Shown: positions 49,501-58,269 of the stretch, piece after piece | Numbering within the stretch: the stretch's first letter is position 1 | How the letters are laid out: every line of letters begins with the position of its first letter | Source of the DNA: Virgibacillus_O sediminis | GTDB taxonomy: Bacteria > Bacillota > Bacilli > Bacillales > Amphibacillaceae | Assembly (NCBI RefSeq): GCF_042643265.1 | Contig: NZ_JBHRRZ010000006.1 | Location: forward strand, 48,435 to 112,434 | Direction: 5' to 3' | Length of the DNA stretch: 64,000 nucleotides | Translations under genes and position numbers: made by a program | Notes under the pieces: generated by a model | What the model was told of the DNA's origin: nothing | What the model saw: the letters and a program-made list of their open reading frames with translations, nothing else | The model's database searches: none

Positions 49501-50332
49501 TATCGACACGCTCCTTCGATGTTTGATAATTCCATGTTTCCGATGAGTATTTTGTCTCCGCCAGCTGATATACTTCGTTCCATTGTGCATCCGACAGGGC
49601 CATCGGGTGCAGATTAATGTCGAGCCCATCTTCAAACCCTTTTTTGAATGCCTCCGTCATATCCTTATAGGACAGCTCTTTTCCTGTCAGTTGTGCAATA
49701 TCCGCTGCTTTTTCAGCAAAGGATTCTCTTTTCCTCACGCGGTGTTTTTCGGATGAGAAACGGAATAGGTCAAATAGCATTTCGGTATCCATGCTTATTG
49801 GGATGGAACCATGCTGGAGCACTACGCCATTTTTCCTTGTCTGGGCATTTCCGGAGATTTTCCTTCCGTCTACAACCATCTCGTAGAACGCCGGTTTTTC
49901 GAAACAAATGGAGGTTCTCTCTCTTTCCCGCTTTCTTTCAGGAAGGGCATAGTCTGCATCAATTCCAATGTTTCTATAACCTGATAGGACACCCTTGGAC
50001 AGGATATGATATGCTTCCTGAACAGAGGCGGGTATGGAAGGGTCCTGCTCATTGATCACCAGGCTGTAGGTGAGCTCATTGTCATGCAGGACAGCACTAC
50101 CGCCTGTCAGCCTCCGGACTAACTCACAGTCGTGCCGCTTCAGAGCTTCCATGTTGATGGATTTCAGCTTTTGAAACCGCCCGATGGAGAGGGTTGGTTT
50201 TGACCAGCCATAGAATCGTAGAGTCGGAGGTATCATACCTTTGCTGTGCCAGTTCAACAACGATTCATCCAAAGCCATATTTGTCGCGGCATCATGGAAA
50301 CCGCTGTCCAGAATAGCCCATTCTTTCTCCAA
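49472..50332 (-). CDS. lipM: Octanoyltransferase LipM
   Basis: 286-residue BPL/LplA-fold enzyme that moves octanoyl from acyl-carrier protein to GcvH, the entry step of lipoate assembly in Bacillus. Key features are RFYGWSKPTLSIGRFQ, RRLTGGSAVLHDNELTYS, the catalytic Cys in SICFEKPAFYE, and the conserved Lys in GRKISGNAQ; the Cys distinguishes LipM from lipoate ligases. The TTG start at 50332 follows AGGAGG by seven bases. The leader between 50332 and 50599 contains a promoter, a TPP aptamer and a terminator. Alternative: a LipL amidotransferase, but LipM fits better. Confidence 0.9.
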   Translation of the reverse strand: MEKEWAILDSGFHDAATNMALDESLLNWHSKGMIPPTLRFYGWSKPTLSIGRFQKLKSINMEALKRHDCELVRRLTGGSAVLHDNELTYSLVINEQDPSIPASVQEAYHILSKGVLSGYRNIGIDADYALPERKRERERTSICFEKPAFYEMVVDGRKISGNAQTRKNGVVLQHGSIPISMDTEMLFDLFRFSSEKHRVRKRESFAEKAADIAQLTGKELSYKDMTEAFKKGFEDGLDINLHPMALSDAQWNEVYQLAETKYSSETWNYQTSKERVDNGEASRVHT

Positions 50333-50386
50333 ATTGTTACCTCCTGTTCCGTCACCAAACGGAGACAGCGGCTGAACCCGCAGCCT

Positions 50387-50544
50387 CAAAAAAAGAGACT
50401 GCACTCACGGAGAATGCAGTCTGACAATATATGAAGTGATATGCATATATATCAACTGCACTTTCCCACGCTAGCATTACCTAAATCGGGTGCAAGGGTC
50501 AGGGCGAATGCCCCTCTCAGCCGTACCTCTGGCTCCCCTAGTGC
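50387..50544 (-). promoter_or_regulatory. TPP riboswitch controlling lipM-lipA
   Basis: Minus-strand aptamer 50544-50458. P1 is GCACT/AGTGC, followed by AGGGGAGCC, GGCTGAGAGG, P3a GGGC-ATTC-GCCC, GACCCTTGCACCCGATT, TAGGTAATGCTAGCG and TGGGAAAG; P5 is kept by compensatory change (TTAG/CTAG). The terminator is AGACTGCA (50422-50415) with TGCAGTCT (50403-50396), then CTTTTTTT. TGCAGT at the end of P1 (50460-50455) is complementary to ACTGCA of the terminator's 5' arm, giving a classic alternative fold: TPP bound, P1 closed, terminator forms. Confidence 0.95.
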
Positions 50545-50570
50545 TTAAATTTTTTAATTATTCCATATCT

Positions 50571-50599
50571 ATGCTACCTTATATTTCCTTAATTGTAAA
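50571..50599 (-). promoter_or_regulatory. Promoter of riboswitch-lipMA transcript
   Basis: TTTACA (50599-50594), a 17-base spacer, TAGCAT (50576-50571); predicted start about 15-20 bases before the aptamer. No terminator is visible after trpA, so trp read-through could also enter. Confidence 0.6.
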
Positions 50600-50625
50600 T
50601 CTTGGCGAAAGTCCGATAAAACGAA

Positions 50626-51417
50626 TCATACTTTTACGTTAGTTTGTGTACTATCTTGAATTAGTTGCCTAATTGCTTCTGTATCCCCTTGATGGAGAAG
50701 GTCCACAATCTTGCTGCCGACAATCACACCATCTCCAGACTTGCTGAGTTCTATCGCCTGGTTGGCGTTGGATACGCCGAAGCCGGCAAGTACAGGGACA
50801 TTGCTGTGACTTTTGAGCATTTCCAAGAATCCTTGCACCTTCTCGTTATGCGAGGTTCTCGCCCCTGTAGTTCCAATGACGGAAACAGCATAGAGGAATC
50901 CCTCTGATCTTCTGGCGAGCTCAGCGAGTCTTTCATCGGGACTTGTCATTGCTGCAAGTTGGATGAATGCAATATCATTCTCCTTTAAATAACCACTGAC
51001 AATATACTGCTCTTCCAATGGGAGGTCGGGAATGATTACGCCGTCTACACCTGCTTGTTTGCAGGCCAATGCAAAGCGTTCTGGTCCATAGATAAGTATG
51101 GGATTGAAATAGGTCATCAGTATAACGGGTATGTTTCGCTCTTTACGGAAAGAAGCGAGTTCATCCAGCACCATGGAAAGGGATGTGCCCTTTTCAAGAG
51201 CGCGGATCCCAGCTTCCTGAATGGTCGGTCCGTCTGCCACTGGGTCGGAAAATGGTATGCCCAGCTCCACAGCAGAAGCTCCGCTTTCCTCAAGAAAGGA
51301 GATGCGTTCTTCCAAATTTTCCAGGCCGCCATCCCCAGCCATAATATAGGGTACAAATAGATTTTGCCCCGATTCCTTTCTTTGGTTCAATGTATTTTCC
51401 AATTTTGCTTTCCCCAT
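50626..51417 (-). CDS. trpA: Tryptophan synthase alpha subunit
   Basis: 263-residue TIM barrel that cleaves indole-3-glycerol phosphate to indole. The catalytic Glu is seen in ELGIPFSDPVADGP and the catalytic Asp in GVDGVIIPDLP; GVSNANQAIEL and DGVIVGSKIVDLL bind phosphate. The start shares one base with the trpB stop (TAATG), typical for the coupled alpha-beta pair. Last gene of trpEGDCFBA. Confidence 0.96.
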   Translation of the reverse strand: MGKAKLENTLNQRKESGQNLFVPYIMAGDGGLENLEERISFLEESGASAVELGIPFSDPVADGPTIQEAGIRALEKGTSLSMVLDELASFRKERNIPVILMTYFNPILIYGPERFALACKQAGVDGVIIPDLPLEEQYIVSGYLKENDIAFIQLAAMTSPDERLAELARRSEGFLYAVSVIGTTGARTSHNEKVQGFLEMLKSHSNVPVLAGFGVSNANQAIELSKSGDGVIVGSKIVDLLHQGDTEAIRQLIQDSTQTNVKV

Positions 51418-52616
51418 TATTGTTCCTCCTCGATTTTCTCTTTTACTTGGTCTACATCTTTGTCTCCTCGACCGGACAGACAGATCACCAAGGATTCGCC
51501 TCTCTCCATCTGCTGTGCCAGTTTGACTGCATATGCTACAGCATGTGCACTTTCCAATGCTGGAATAATCCCCTCGGTTTTTGAGAGATATTGGAATGCC
51601 TCCAGTGCCTCTTCATCGGTAATGGAGGTGTAGGCCACCCTTTCTGTTTTATACAGATGGCTGTGTTCAGGCCCCACTCCAGGATAGTCAAGCCCAGCAG
51701 AGATGGAGAAGGCTTCTTCGATCTGTCCGTTGCTGTCCTGCAGCAGGTGGGTCATTGTACCATGCAGGATTCCTACTCTTCCTCCGGAGAGAGTGGCCGC
51801 ATGCTGGTTCGTTTCCAGCCCTGCGCCACCTGCTTCCACTCCATAAAGCTTGACGTCGGTATCTTCGATGAATGGGTGAAACATCCCCATAGCATTACTT
51901 CCGCCGCCTACACATGCAACCACTGCATCTGGCAGTTTTCCTGTCTGATCCATGATCTGCCTTTTTGTCTCTTTTCCGATAACAGACTGCAAATCGCGTA
52001 CAATTTGCGGGAATGGATGGGGACCTACAACCGAGCCTATGATGTAATGCGTGTCTTCTACGTGGCTCACCCAGTATCTGAGTGCTTCGTTCACTGCATC
52101 TTTCAATGTTCCGCTGCCTTGAGAGACACCACGCACCTCCGCGCCCAACAACTCCATACGAAATACATTAAGCTTCTGCCGGCGTATATCCTCGTCTCCC
52201 ATGAACACTACACACTCTAGGCCAAGCAGTGCGCACACTGTGGCGGTGGCCACTCCATGCTGGCCTGCGCCTGTTTCTGCAACTACCTTGTTTTTGCCCA
52301 TCCGCTTCGTTAATAATGCCTGGCCGATCGTGTTATTGATTTTATGGGCACCTGTATGGTTTAAATCCTCTCTCTTGAGATAAATGTCCGCTCCCCCTAA
52401 TTTTTCAGATATATTGGCTGCATGATAAAGGGGGGTTTCACGGCCGATATATTGTCTTAGATAGTAATTAAGCTCTTCCACAAATTCGGGGTCGTTCATT
52501 GCTTCCTTATATGCTTCTTCCAATTCGATAACCGCAGGCATCAGCAGCTCCGGTACAAACCTCCCGCCGAAATCTCCGTATCTTCCTGATTGGTCAGGCA
52601 TGGTATATGTGGTCAT
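51417..52616 (-). CDS. trpB: Tryptophan synthase beta subunit
   Basis: 399-residue PLP enzyme condensing indole with serine. The PLP lysine is in TGAHKINN, ETGAGQHGVATATV binds the substrate carboxylate, CVGGGSNAMGMFHPF binds PLP phosphate, and the C-terminal CLSGRGDKD is present. The ATG at 52616 is preferred to one at 52625, as AGGATGAGG is its ribosome binding site; that start lies inside trpF (overlap 23 bases). Confidence 0.97.
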   Translation of the reverse strand: MTTYTMPDQSGRYGDFGGRFVPELLMPAVIELEEAYKEAMNDPEFVEELNYYLRQYIGRETPLYHAANISEKLGGADIYLKREDLNHTGAHKINNTIGQALLTKRMGKNKVVAETGAGQHGVATATVCALLGLECVVFMGDEDIRRQKLNVFRMELLGAEVRGVSQGSGTLKDAVNEALRYWVSHVEDTHYIIGSVVGPHPFPQIVRDLQSVIGKETKRQIMDQTGKLPDAVVACVGGGSNAMGMFHPFIEDTDVKLYGVEAGGAGLETNQHAATLSGGRVGILHGTMTHLLQDSNGQIEEAFSISAGLDYPGVGPEHSHLYKTERVAYTSITDEEALEAFQYLSKTEGIIPALESAHAVAYAVKLAQQMERGESLVICLSGRGDKDVDQVKEKIEEEQ

Positions 52617-53232
52617 TGGCCTCATCCTTTCTTATCTGTTTTGCATTCTTGATGAATTTCCGTATCTTGGTTGGATCCTTTTCTCCATTCGTCTCCACTC
52701 CACTGGAGACATCCACTGCAGCTGGATTGACCATTTTAATAGCTTGCTGAATATTTTCCGGGGTAAGCCCGCCGGCCAAAATGGTCTTTTTTCTGCTGAC
52801 TGGCAATTTCTCTGTCAAAGCCCAATTAAATGTCGTTCCATTCCCGCCACGGTTGTTTCCTTTTGGACTATCTATCAAATAGTAATCACATGAGTATCCT
52901 GTGATTCTATTAATTTCCTCTTCTTTAAAAGGGAAGGCTTTAATAACCTTATAGGGAAGTTCCGCTGCTTTCTGTTCCGGTTCGTCACCATGGAGTTGGA
53001 TGTAATCCAGGCCAACCTGACTGGCAATTTGCAGAATGTTCTCGGTGCTTTCATTGACGAATACTCCTACTGTTTTCACCTGGGAAGGGAGTGAATGAGC
53101 AATCAGTGCTGCATCTTCAGGAGTGATCCGCCGTTTACTGGGTGCAAAAACAAATCCAATGAAGTCAGCCCCAGCCTGTACTGCGGAGTGGGCTGCAGCA
53201 ACTGTTTTTATTCCGCAAATTTTAACTTTCAT
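52594..53232 (-). CDS. trpF: Phosphoribosylanthranilate isomerase
   Basis: 212-residue TIM barrel performing the Amadori rearrangement of PRA to CdRP. The catalytic Cys is in VKICGIKT, the catalytic Asp in YYLIDSPKG; GADFIGFVFAPSKRRI, IQLHGDE and AVDVSSGVE are standard. It begins one base after the trpC stop and overlaps trpB. Confidence 0.95.
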   Translation of the reverse strand: MKVKICGIKTVAAAHSAVQAGADFIGFVFAPSKRRITPEDAALIAHSLPSQVKTVGVFVNESTENILQIASQVGLDYIQLHGDEPEQKAAELPYKVIKAFPFKEEEINRITGYSCDYYLIDSPKGNNRGGNGTTFNWALTEKLPVSRKKTILAGGLTPENIQQAIKMVNPAAVDVSSGVETNGEKDPTKIRKFIKNAKQIRKDEANDHIYHA

Positions 53233-53233
53233 C

Positions 53234-54019
53234 CTACCTCACCTCTTCTTCCTTGACGGCTAGCTGCAATTCACGGAAGGTATCCACAAGATTATCCGAC
53301 CTCATCAATGTTTCGCCGACAAGAATGGCCCGGGCTCCTGATTCCTTCGCTCGATATACATCTTCGCCGGTGCGGATGCCGCTTTCGGATACCAGGACAG
53401 TGCTTGGATTGGAAACCATGGCAGCCAGCTTTTCTGTCGTTTTTATATCCACTTCAAAAGTATTGAGGTTACGGTTATTGATTCCGATGATTTCCGGTTC
53501 TAATAGGAGCACCCGGTGCATTTCTTCCTCATTATGGACTTCACATAATACTTCCAAATCCAGTTCGCATGCATATTGGTAGAGCTGCTGCAGCTGTTCA
53601 TCCGTAAGGGCGGCCGCAATTAACAGAATAATATTAGCCCCTGCTTCTTTCGCCTGGTCAATCTGTACCGAGTCGATGATAAAGTCTTTGCAAAGAATAG
53701 GGAGGTCTACGGCTTCCCTGACTGCTCTTAAATCATCCATGGATCCATTAAAGAAGGAACGGTCAGTCAGTACGGAGATAGCGGATGCGCCCGCTGCTTC
53801 ATACTGTTTCGCCTGTTCAACAGGATCCACATCCATACGTATCTCTCCCTTGGAAGGGGAAGCACGTTTAATTTCCGAAATAATGTTCATGTTATTGCTG
53901 TTCTCCACTGTTTGTTGAAAGCTGGAAATTGCTTTGGGATGAGTTTTGTTGAACTCCCTTTTTTTGAGTTCAACTACTTCCTTTTCTTTTTCTAAAATGA
54001 TTTTCTTCAGGATTGACAA
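53234..54019 (-). CDS. trpC: Indole-3-glycerol phosphate synthase
   Basis: 261-residue TIM barrel closing the indole ring. The catalytic Lys is in IISEIKRASPSKG, the catalytic Glu follows in VLCEVHNEEE, and LCKDFIID, GINNRNLNTF and VSESGI are complete. The TTG start at 54019 directly abuts the trpD stop, with no spacer. Confidence 0.95.
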   Translation of the reverse strand: MSILKKIILEKEKEVVELKKREFNKTHPKAISSFQQTVENSNNMNIISEIKRASPSKGEIRMDVDPVEQAKQYEAAGASAISVLTDRSFFNGSMDDLRAVREAVDLPILCKDFIIDSVQIDQAKEAGANIILLIAAALTDEQLQQLYQYACELDLEVLCEVHNEEEMHRVLLLEPEIIGINNRNLNTFEVDIKTTEKLAAMVSNPSTVLVSESGIRTGEDVYRAKESGARAILVGETLMRSDNLVDTFRELQLAVKEEEVR

Positions 54020-55045
54020 TTAGGACACCTCGCTTGGAATTTTACTGCTGTATTCTACTAGGCGATTCAGCCTTTCCAGGGCTGCGCCTGAATCAATGCT
54101 TTCTCTGGCTAATTCGACCCCTCCGCGGATGGTCTCTGCCTCTCCGCTGGTAAATAGAGCCAAACCAGCATTTAAGAGTACTGTGTCATAGTAAGAACCT
54201 TTTTGGCCGTGCAGGACATTTCTTAGAATCTCTGCATTCTCTTTTGGGTTGCCGCCACGGATCTCATCGATGGTATAGGATGGGAGGCCCACATCTTCCG
54301 GGTAGAGGGAGATGGCTTTCTTCTCTCCGTTTTCCAGGATGATCAAATGGTTTTCGCCGGCGAGGGAGGCTTCATCCATATTACCTGCCCCATTTACGAC
54401 TACTCCGCGCCTTCTTCCAAGTTGATGCATTGCCTCGGCAAGAAGCGGAAGAAGTTCTTTCCGGTAGACCCCTATAAGTTGTGTATCCAAGTTTACCGGA
54501 TTAGTCAGTGGCCCGATAGCATTGAATATGGTAGGTATGCCGAGGTTCTTACGTACTTGGGTAAAAGGCTTCAACGCGGCATGGACATGCGGTGCAAATA
54601 GAAATGCTATTTTATTTTTCTGCAGCATTTCTTCTACATTCTCCTTAGAAAAGGATAGGGATACACCGAGGTGTTCCAGCACATCAGCACTGCCGGTCTT
54701 GCTTGAAATACTTCGGTTGCCATGCTTAGCAATTGTCACTCCGGCACCGGCAATCACAAAAGCGGAAGTAGTACTGATATTGAAACTGTATGATTGGTCA
54801 CCGCCTGTACCGCAGTTGTCCATGGCATGCATAACCGGTCCAGTATGGAAGGAAGAACGGGAGCGGATGACTTCTACGATGCCGGTAATTTCTTCCGCAG
54901 TTTCTCCCTTAGCCTGCAGAGCCGTCAGGAAGGAGGCTATTTCTGCTTCCGTTACAGAATCAGTGAAACAGTAATTTGTTGCATCCTTCATTTCCTTGAG
55001 ACTTAAGTTCTCCTGTTTAATCAGCTTATTAAGATATTGTTTCAT
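54020..55045 (-). CDS. trpD: Anthranilate phosphoribosyltransferase
   Basis: 341-residue enzyme transferring phosphoribosyl from PRPP to anthranilate. DNCGTGGDQSYSFNIST is the PRPP-binding glycine loop, KHGNRSISSKTGSADVLE the anthranilate site, and VVNGAGNMDEA the DE motif for Mg. It overlaps trpG by 17 bases. It is a stand-alone TrpD, not fused to TrpG. Confidence 0.96.
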   Translation of the reverse strand: MKQYLNKLIKQENLSLKEMKDATNYCFTDSVTEAEIASFLTALQAKGETAEEITGIVEVIRSRSSFHTGPVMHAMDNCGTGGDQSYSFNISTTSAFVIAGAGVTIAKHGNRSISSKTGSADVLEHLGVSLSFSKENVEEMLQKNKIAFLFAPHVHAALKPFTQVRKNLGIPTIFNAIGPLTNPVNLDTQLIGVYRKELLPLLAEAMHQLGRRRGVVVNGAGNMDEASLAGENHLIILENGEKKAISLYPEDVGLPSYTIDEIRGGNPKENAEILRNVLHGQKGSYYDTVLLNAGLALFTSGEAETIRGGVELARESIDSGAALERLNRLVEYSSKIPSEVS

Positions 55046-55631
55046 TCAATTCGCTCTCCTCTCTGATTTCCTTCAAAAAGTTTCGAATGATATTCTTGCC
55101 TGTTGTGGTTCCAATTGATTCAGGATGAAACTGCACTCCGTATAAAGGGTGGTTTTTGTGTTTGATCCCCATGATTTCGTGGTCATCGTCCGACCTCGAT
55201 TCAATATCCAGGCAAATGGAGGCAGGCAGGCTATCTACTACGTACGAATGGTAGCGCATTACTTCCAAAGGATTTGGCAGGTCTTGATACAGTCCCACGC
55301 CATTGTGAGTTATGAGGGAAGTTTTGCCATGCATAATAACCTTTGCCGGCCTTAATGAACCTCCCAGAGCTTGGGCGATACACTGCTGACCAAGACATAC
55401 ACCAAGGATAGGAATATCGCGGTGGAAACGCTGTATGGCTTCCAGACAGATTCCTGATTCATCCGGGAGGCCGGGGCCTGGTGAGATGATAATGGCCTCA
55501 GGCTTCATTTTGTCTATTTCTTCTACAGTAATCTCATCGTTTCTTTTTACGATTACATCCACTAATTCTTCTGATACATATTGATAAAGGTTGTAGGTGA
55601 AAGAGTCATAGTTATCCAGTAATAAAATCAA
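55029..55631 (-). CDS. trpG: Anthranilate synthase glutamine amidotransferase
   Basis: 200-residue class I glutaminase. The catalytic Cys is in LGVCLGQQCIAQALGG and the His-Glu pair in GVQFHPESIGTTTG; the oxyanion strand is IISPGPGLPDESG. It provides ammonia to TrpE, and in Bacillus can also serve p-aminobenzoate synthase (PabA). In B. subtilis this gene is in the folate operon; here it sits inside trp, between trpE and trpD, overlapping both. Confidence 0.95.
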   Translation of the reverse strand: MILLLDNYDSFTYNLYQYVSEELVDVIVKRNDEITVEEIDKMKPEAIIISPGPGLPDESGICLEAIQRFHRDIPILGVCLGQQCIAQALGGSLRPAKVIMHGKTSLITHNGVGLYQDLPNPLEVMRYHSYVVDSLPASICLDIESRSDDDHEIMGIKHKNHPLYGVQFHPESIGTTTGKNIIRNFLKEIREESELNETIS

Positions 55632-57018
55632 TTTTGTTCACCTCCATGAGTGATTTCGCTTTCTGCATGGTTTCCCTGTATTCGTTCTCCGGCAAGGAAT
55701 CATAGACAATACCGGCACCAGTCTGGAGATATGCATAAGATCCTTGGATGACTAGTGAACGTATGGCTAGAGCGATATTTACATCCTGGTTGAAGTTGAT
55801 GAATCCGATCCCCCCGGCATAAACACCTCGCTTTTTTTCCTCCAGGTCATTAATGATCTGCATTGCCCGTATTTTAGGTGCACCGGAAACAGTACCGGCA
55901 GGCAGGCAAGATGCAAGTGCATCGAGAGGGGAAAAGCCTTCTTTCAATCTCCCTTTCACTTCTGAAACAATATGCATGACATGCTCATATTTTTCTATTT
56001 TCATATAGGTTGGTATGGTGATGCTGCCGGTTTCACAAACACGGCCAAGGTCATTCCGGCTTAAGTCCACCAACATGCGGTGTTCCGCGATCTCCTTCTC
56101 ATCTGAGAGCAGGTCTTTCTCTAAAGCGGCATCCTCTTCCGGCGTTTTTCCTCTTGCACGGGTGCCTGCTATCGGGTTGGTTATTATGTCCCTTCCTGTT
56201 GTCTGTACTAGACTTTCAGGGGAAGCCCCCAGTACTAGGTAATCTTCAAAGTCAATATAGAACATGTATGGAGAGGGGTTAGCCTTCCTCAGTTTTCGAT
56301 AAAAGGAAAAGGGGTCACCCTCGAATTCAGCCTTCATTTTTTGGGACAGCACCACTTGGAATATATCCCCGCGTTGTACATGTTTCTTCGCTGTTTCGAC
56401 TTTTTTATGGAATTCCTCCGCTGTGGTTTCCGGCTGAAATTCTATATGTTTTACCGGGTTTTCTTCCACGTCTGTCGGGGAAGCCAGCATATCCTTCAGG
56501 TTCTCCAGCCGGTCGACCAATTCCGATTCGGTATCATTGTTCGGATTCATGACGATCAGGTAGATATTTTCTTTAGCATGATCGTATACAATGGTATCCT
56601 GGTAGACCATAAAGTGGATATCTGGCATCTCCAGTTCGTCAGGCAAACTCTCGCCGATATATTCATATTGCCTGATGGCATCATATCCGATATAGCCGAT
56701 TGCTCCTCCATAGAAAGGAAGAGGAAGGTCAATATTTATGGTTGGCAGGTTTTCCTGTATATAAAGGAGGGCTTCCTGCTCAAATGTTCCGGATGTACCA
56801 TCCACATGAGAGGTATCGGTTGTTTTGTTCCCGTAACCGATGATTTCCCTGTAAGGATTGGCTCCGATAAATGAGTATTTTCCTTTTTCTTTATGGGGAA
56901 AAGTGCTTTCCAGAAGGAATTTTTTTCTTCCGGTAATCCTCTTGAATATTTCGATGGGAGTCAGGGTATCAGCGTTCATCTTGATCAATTTGTAGGTAGA
57001 CTGTTCGGTTTCCTTCAT
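55612..57018 (-). CDS. trpE: Anthranilate synthase component I
   Basis: 468-residue chorismate-utilising enzyme. LESTFPHKEKGKYSFIGANP matches the N-terminal feedback site, with the Trp-binding LLES. IFQVVLSQKM, NPSPYMFYIDFEDYLVLGAS, TNPIAGTRARGK, DLSRNDLGRV and GTVSGAPKIRAM form the catalytic domain. The ATG at 57018 is chosen because the first ATG (57027) is part of the AAAGGATGA ribosome binding site. It is the first gene of the operon, directly after the second T-box. Confidence 0.95.
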   Translation of the reverse strand: MKETEQSTYKLIKMNADTLTPIEIFKRITGRKKFLLESTFPHKEKGKYSFIGANPYREIIGYGNKTTDTSHVDGTSGTFEQEALLYIQENLPTINIDLPLPFYGGAIGYIGYDAIRQYEYIGESLPDELEMPDIHFMVYQDTIVYDHAKENIYLIVMNPNNDTESELVDRLENLKDMLASPTDVEENPVKHIEFQPETTAEEFHKKVETAKKHVQRGDIFQVVLSQKMKAEFEGDPFSFYRKLRKANPSPYMFYIDFEDYLVLGASPESLVQTTGRDIITNPIAGTRARGKTPEEDAALEKDLLSDEKEIAEHRMLVDLSRNDLGRVCETGSITIPTYMKIEKYEHVMHIVSEVKGRLKEGFSPLDALASCLPAGTVSGAPKIRAMQIINDLEEKKRGVYAGGIGFINFNQDVNIALAIRSLVIQGSYAYLQTGAGIVYDSLPENEYRETMQKAKSLMEVNKIDFITG

Positions 57019-57042
57019 CGGGTTCATCCTTTCTTAAATAAA

Positions 57043-57335
57043 CTAAAACGCCCTCTGCGGGCACAATCGTAATGTGCCTGCAGAGGGCGTTGGACCGCGG
57101 TGCCACCTCTATTGAAAAGACCTTGCCTTTTCATCTTACCGGATACTGGGCATGATCCAATATCCTATCCCGGTAACGGGGGAAACCGTGTTCTTCTAAT
57201 GACCCCGGACAGCCATGGGCGTTCAAAGAACCTCTCCTAAGTCCATTCAGCATGTCAGGCGTGCCGGGATTCCACCCACTCCAGCTCTCTATGACGCCTT
57301 GCAAATGCTTACTAATCTTATTCACCGATTTATAT
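57043..57335 (-). promoter_or_regulatory. T-box leader 2 (Trp specifier), proximal to trpE
   Basis: Minus-strand T-box element. The specifier loop reads GAA-TGG-AC (around 57248-57241), giving the Trp codon UGG. The conserved antiterminator bulge is AATAGAGGTGGCACCGCGG (about 57112-57094). The terminator is AACGCCCTCTGC with GCAGAGGGCGTT and inner GGCACA/TGTGCC pairing, then TTAG. Uncharged tRNA-Trp should promote read-through to trpE. Confidence 0.95.
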
Positions 57336-57397
57336 TTATTGTTGTTATGTTATGGATACGATCAAACTCGGGGACCGGGCAATTTCGCCTTTTTTAT

Positions 57398-57660
57398 ACA
57401 AAAAGGCCCCACATCCAAGAAAGGACGAGGGACCGTGGTACCACCTTTATTAGCTGAAAACAGCTCACTTTGGGATAGGAAGCCATACTGCTTCTTATCT
57501 GTCCCGGGTAACGGTAGGACTAAATCGCCAAAGCCTACTGCATATCGGTTCGGTTTGGGAGCTCGGAAGTCCATTCATCTACTGAAACACACTGGTTTGC
57601 ACCGGCCACCAGCTCTCTTTGGTGATTCACATAGATTACTACTCTTCGTCATCGCTGAAC
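57398..57660 (-). promoter_or_regulatory. T-box leader 1 (Trp specifier), distal
   Basis: First of two tandem T-boxes. Specifier GAA-TGG-AC around 57575-57568 (UGG, Trp), the T-box sequence AATAAAGGTGGTACCACGG (about 57453-57435), and a terminator GGTCCC...GGGGCC with TTTTT ending near 57400. Stem I apical pieces AGAGAGCTGGTGG and TGCAAACCAG are recognisable. Confidence 0.93.
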
Positions 57661-57680
57661 TCATTTACTTATTACAGATA

Positions 57681-57709
57681 ATATTAGAATACTTAGAAAT
57701 AGATGTCAA
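57681..57709 (-). promoter_or_regulatory. trp operon promoter
   Basis: TTGACA (57709-57704), a 17-base spacer, TAATAT (57686-57681), about 20 bases before the first T-box. Confidence 0.9.
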
Positions 57710-57854
57710 GAGTTTATTAGAAAATTTTGGTTTTTATTTTCCGATCTATCTTCCTATACTCTTTCATTTCCCGGGAAATATCGACAAAAACCTGACGGTC
57801 GATTCATGATTAATGATAATGGCAGAAAGGGAATAATATTGAAGAGGTGATTTC

Positions 57855-58052
57855 ATGCTTACAGAGGGATTCTTACGCATTATATTGATGGTTATTGTAT
57901 TGACAGCGATCATAGTTATTCTTGTAAGATTTCGGGCCACAAAATCGGATGAAGAATCTCGTGATTCCCTGAATGTACTCAAAGAAAAACTGGATAAAGG
58001 GGAAATCAGCAGGGAGGAGTATGAGGATGCAAAGCGGAGAAGAGGCAAATAA
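57855..58052 (+). CDS. Small membrane protein with SHOCT-like tail
   Basis: 65 residues: one transmembrane helix (FLRIILMVIVLTAIIVILV) followed by a cytoplasmic SHOCT motif, LNVLKEKLDKGEISREEYED, a short C-terminal helix pair found in many small bacterial proteins. The function is unknown. AGAGGTGA precedes the ATG, and its own terminator follows. Divergent from the trp operon. Confidence 0.8.
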   Translation: MLTEGFLRIILMVIVLTAIIVILVRFRATKSDEESRDSLNVLKEKLDKGEISREEYEDAKRRRGK

Positions 58053-58061
58053 TCGCTGGAA

Positions 58062-58096
58062 AATGAACCACTCCCAATTTGGGGTGGTTCATTTCT
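58062..58096 (+). terminator. Terminator of SHOCT protein gene
   Basis: GAACCACTCCC and GGGGTGGTTC stem with a short AATTT loop, followed by ATTTC. Confidence 0.82.
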
Positions 58097-58269
58097 GATG
58101 CTGCAGCCTCTCATATAGATGATGGCGGAATAATTATTTACTTATTTTACTTCTAAGTACAGGCCGTTTTATGCTATTTTAAGTATAGGTTTTTTGCTTG
58201 GAAGGGTGACTGCTTACGTAAAAATCTGCAGCAATTGTGCAGTCAGCCGATTATGAGAAGGAAGGTGTC

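Noticed and set aside
51591..52220. 209-codon plus-strand frame inside trpB
   Set aside because: Antisense to trpB, which is full-length with every motif intact.
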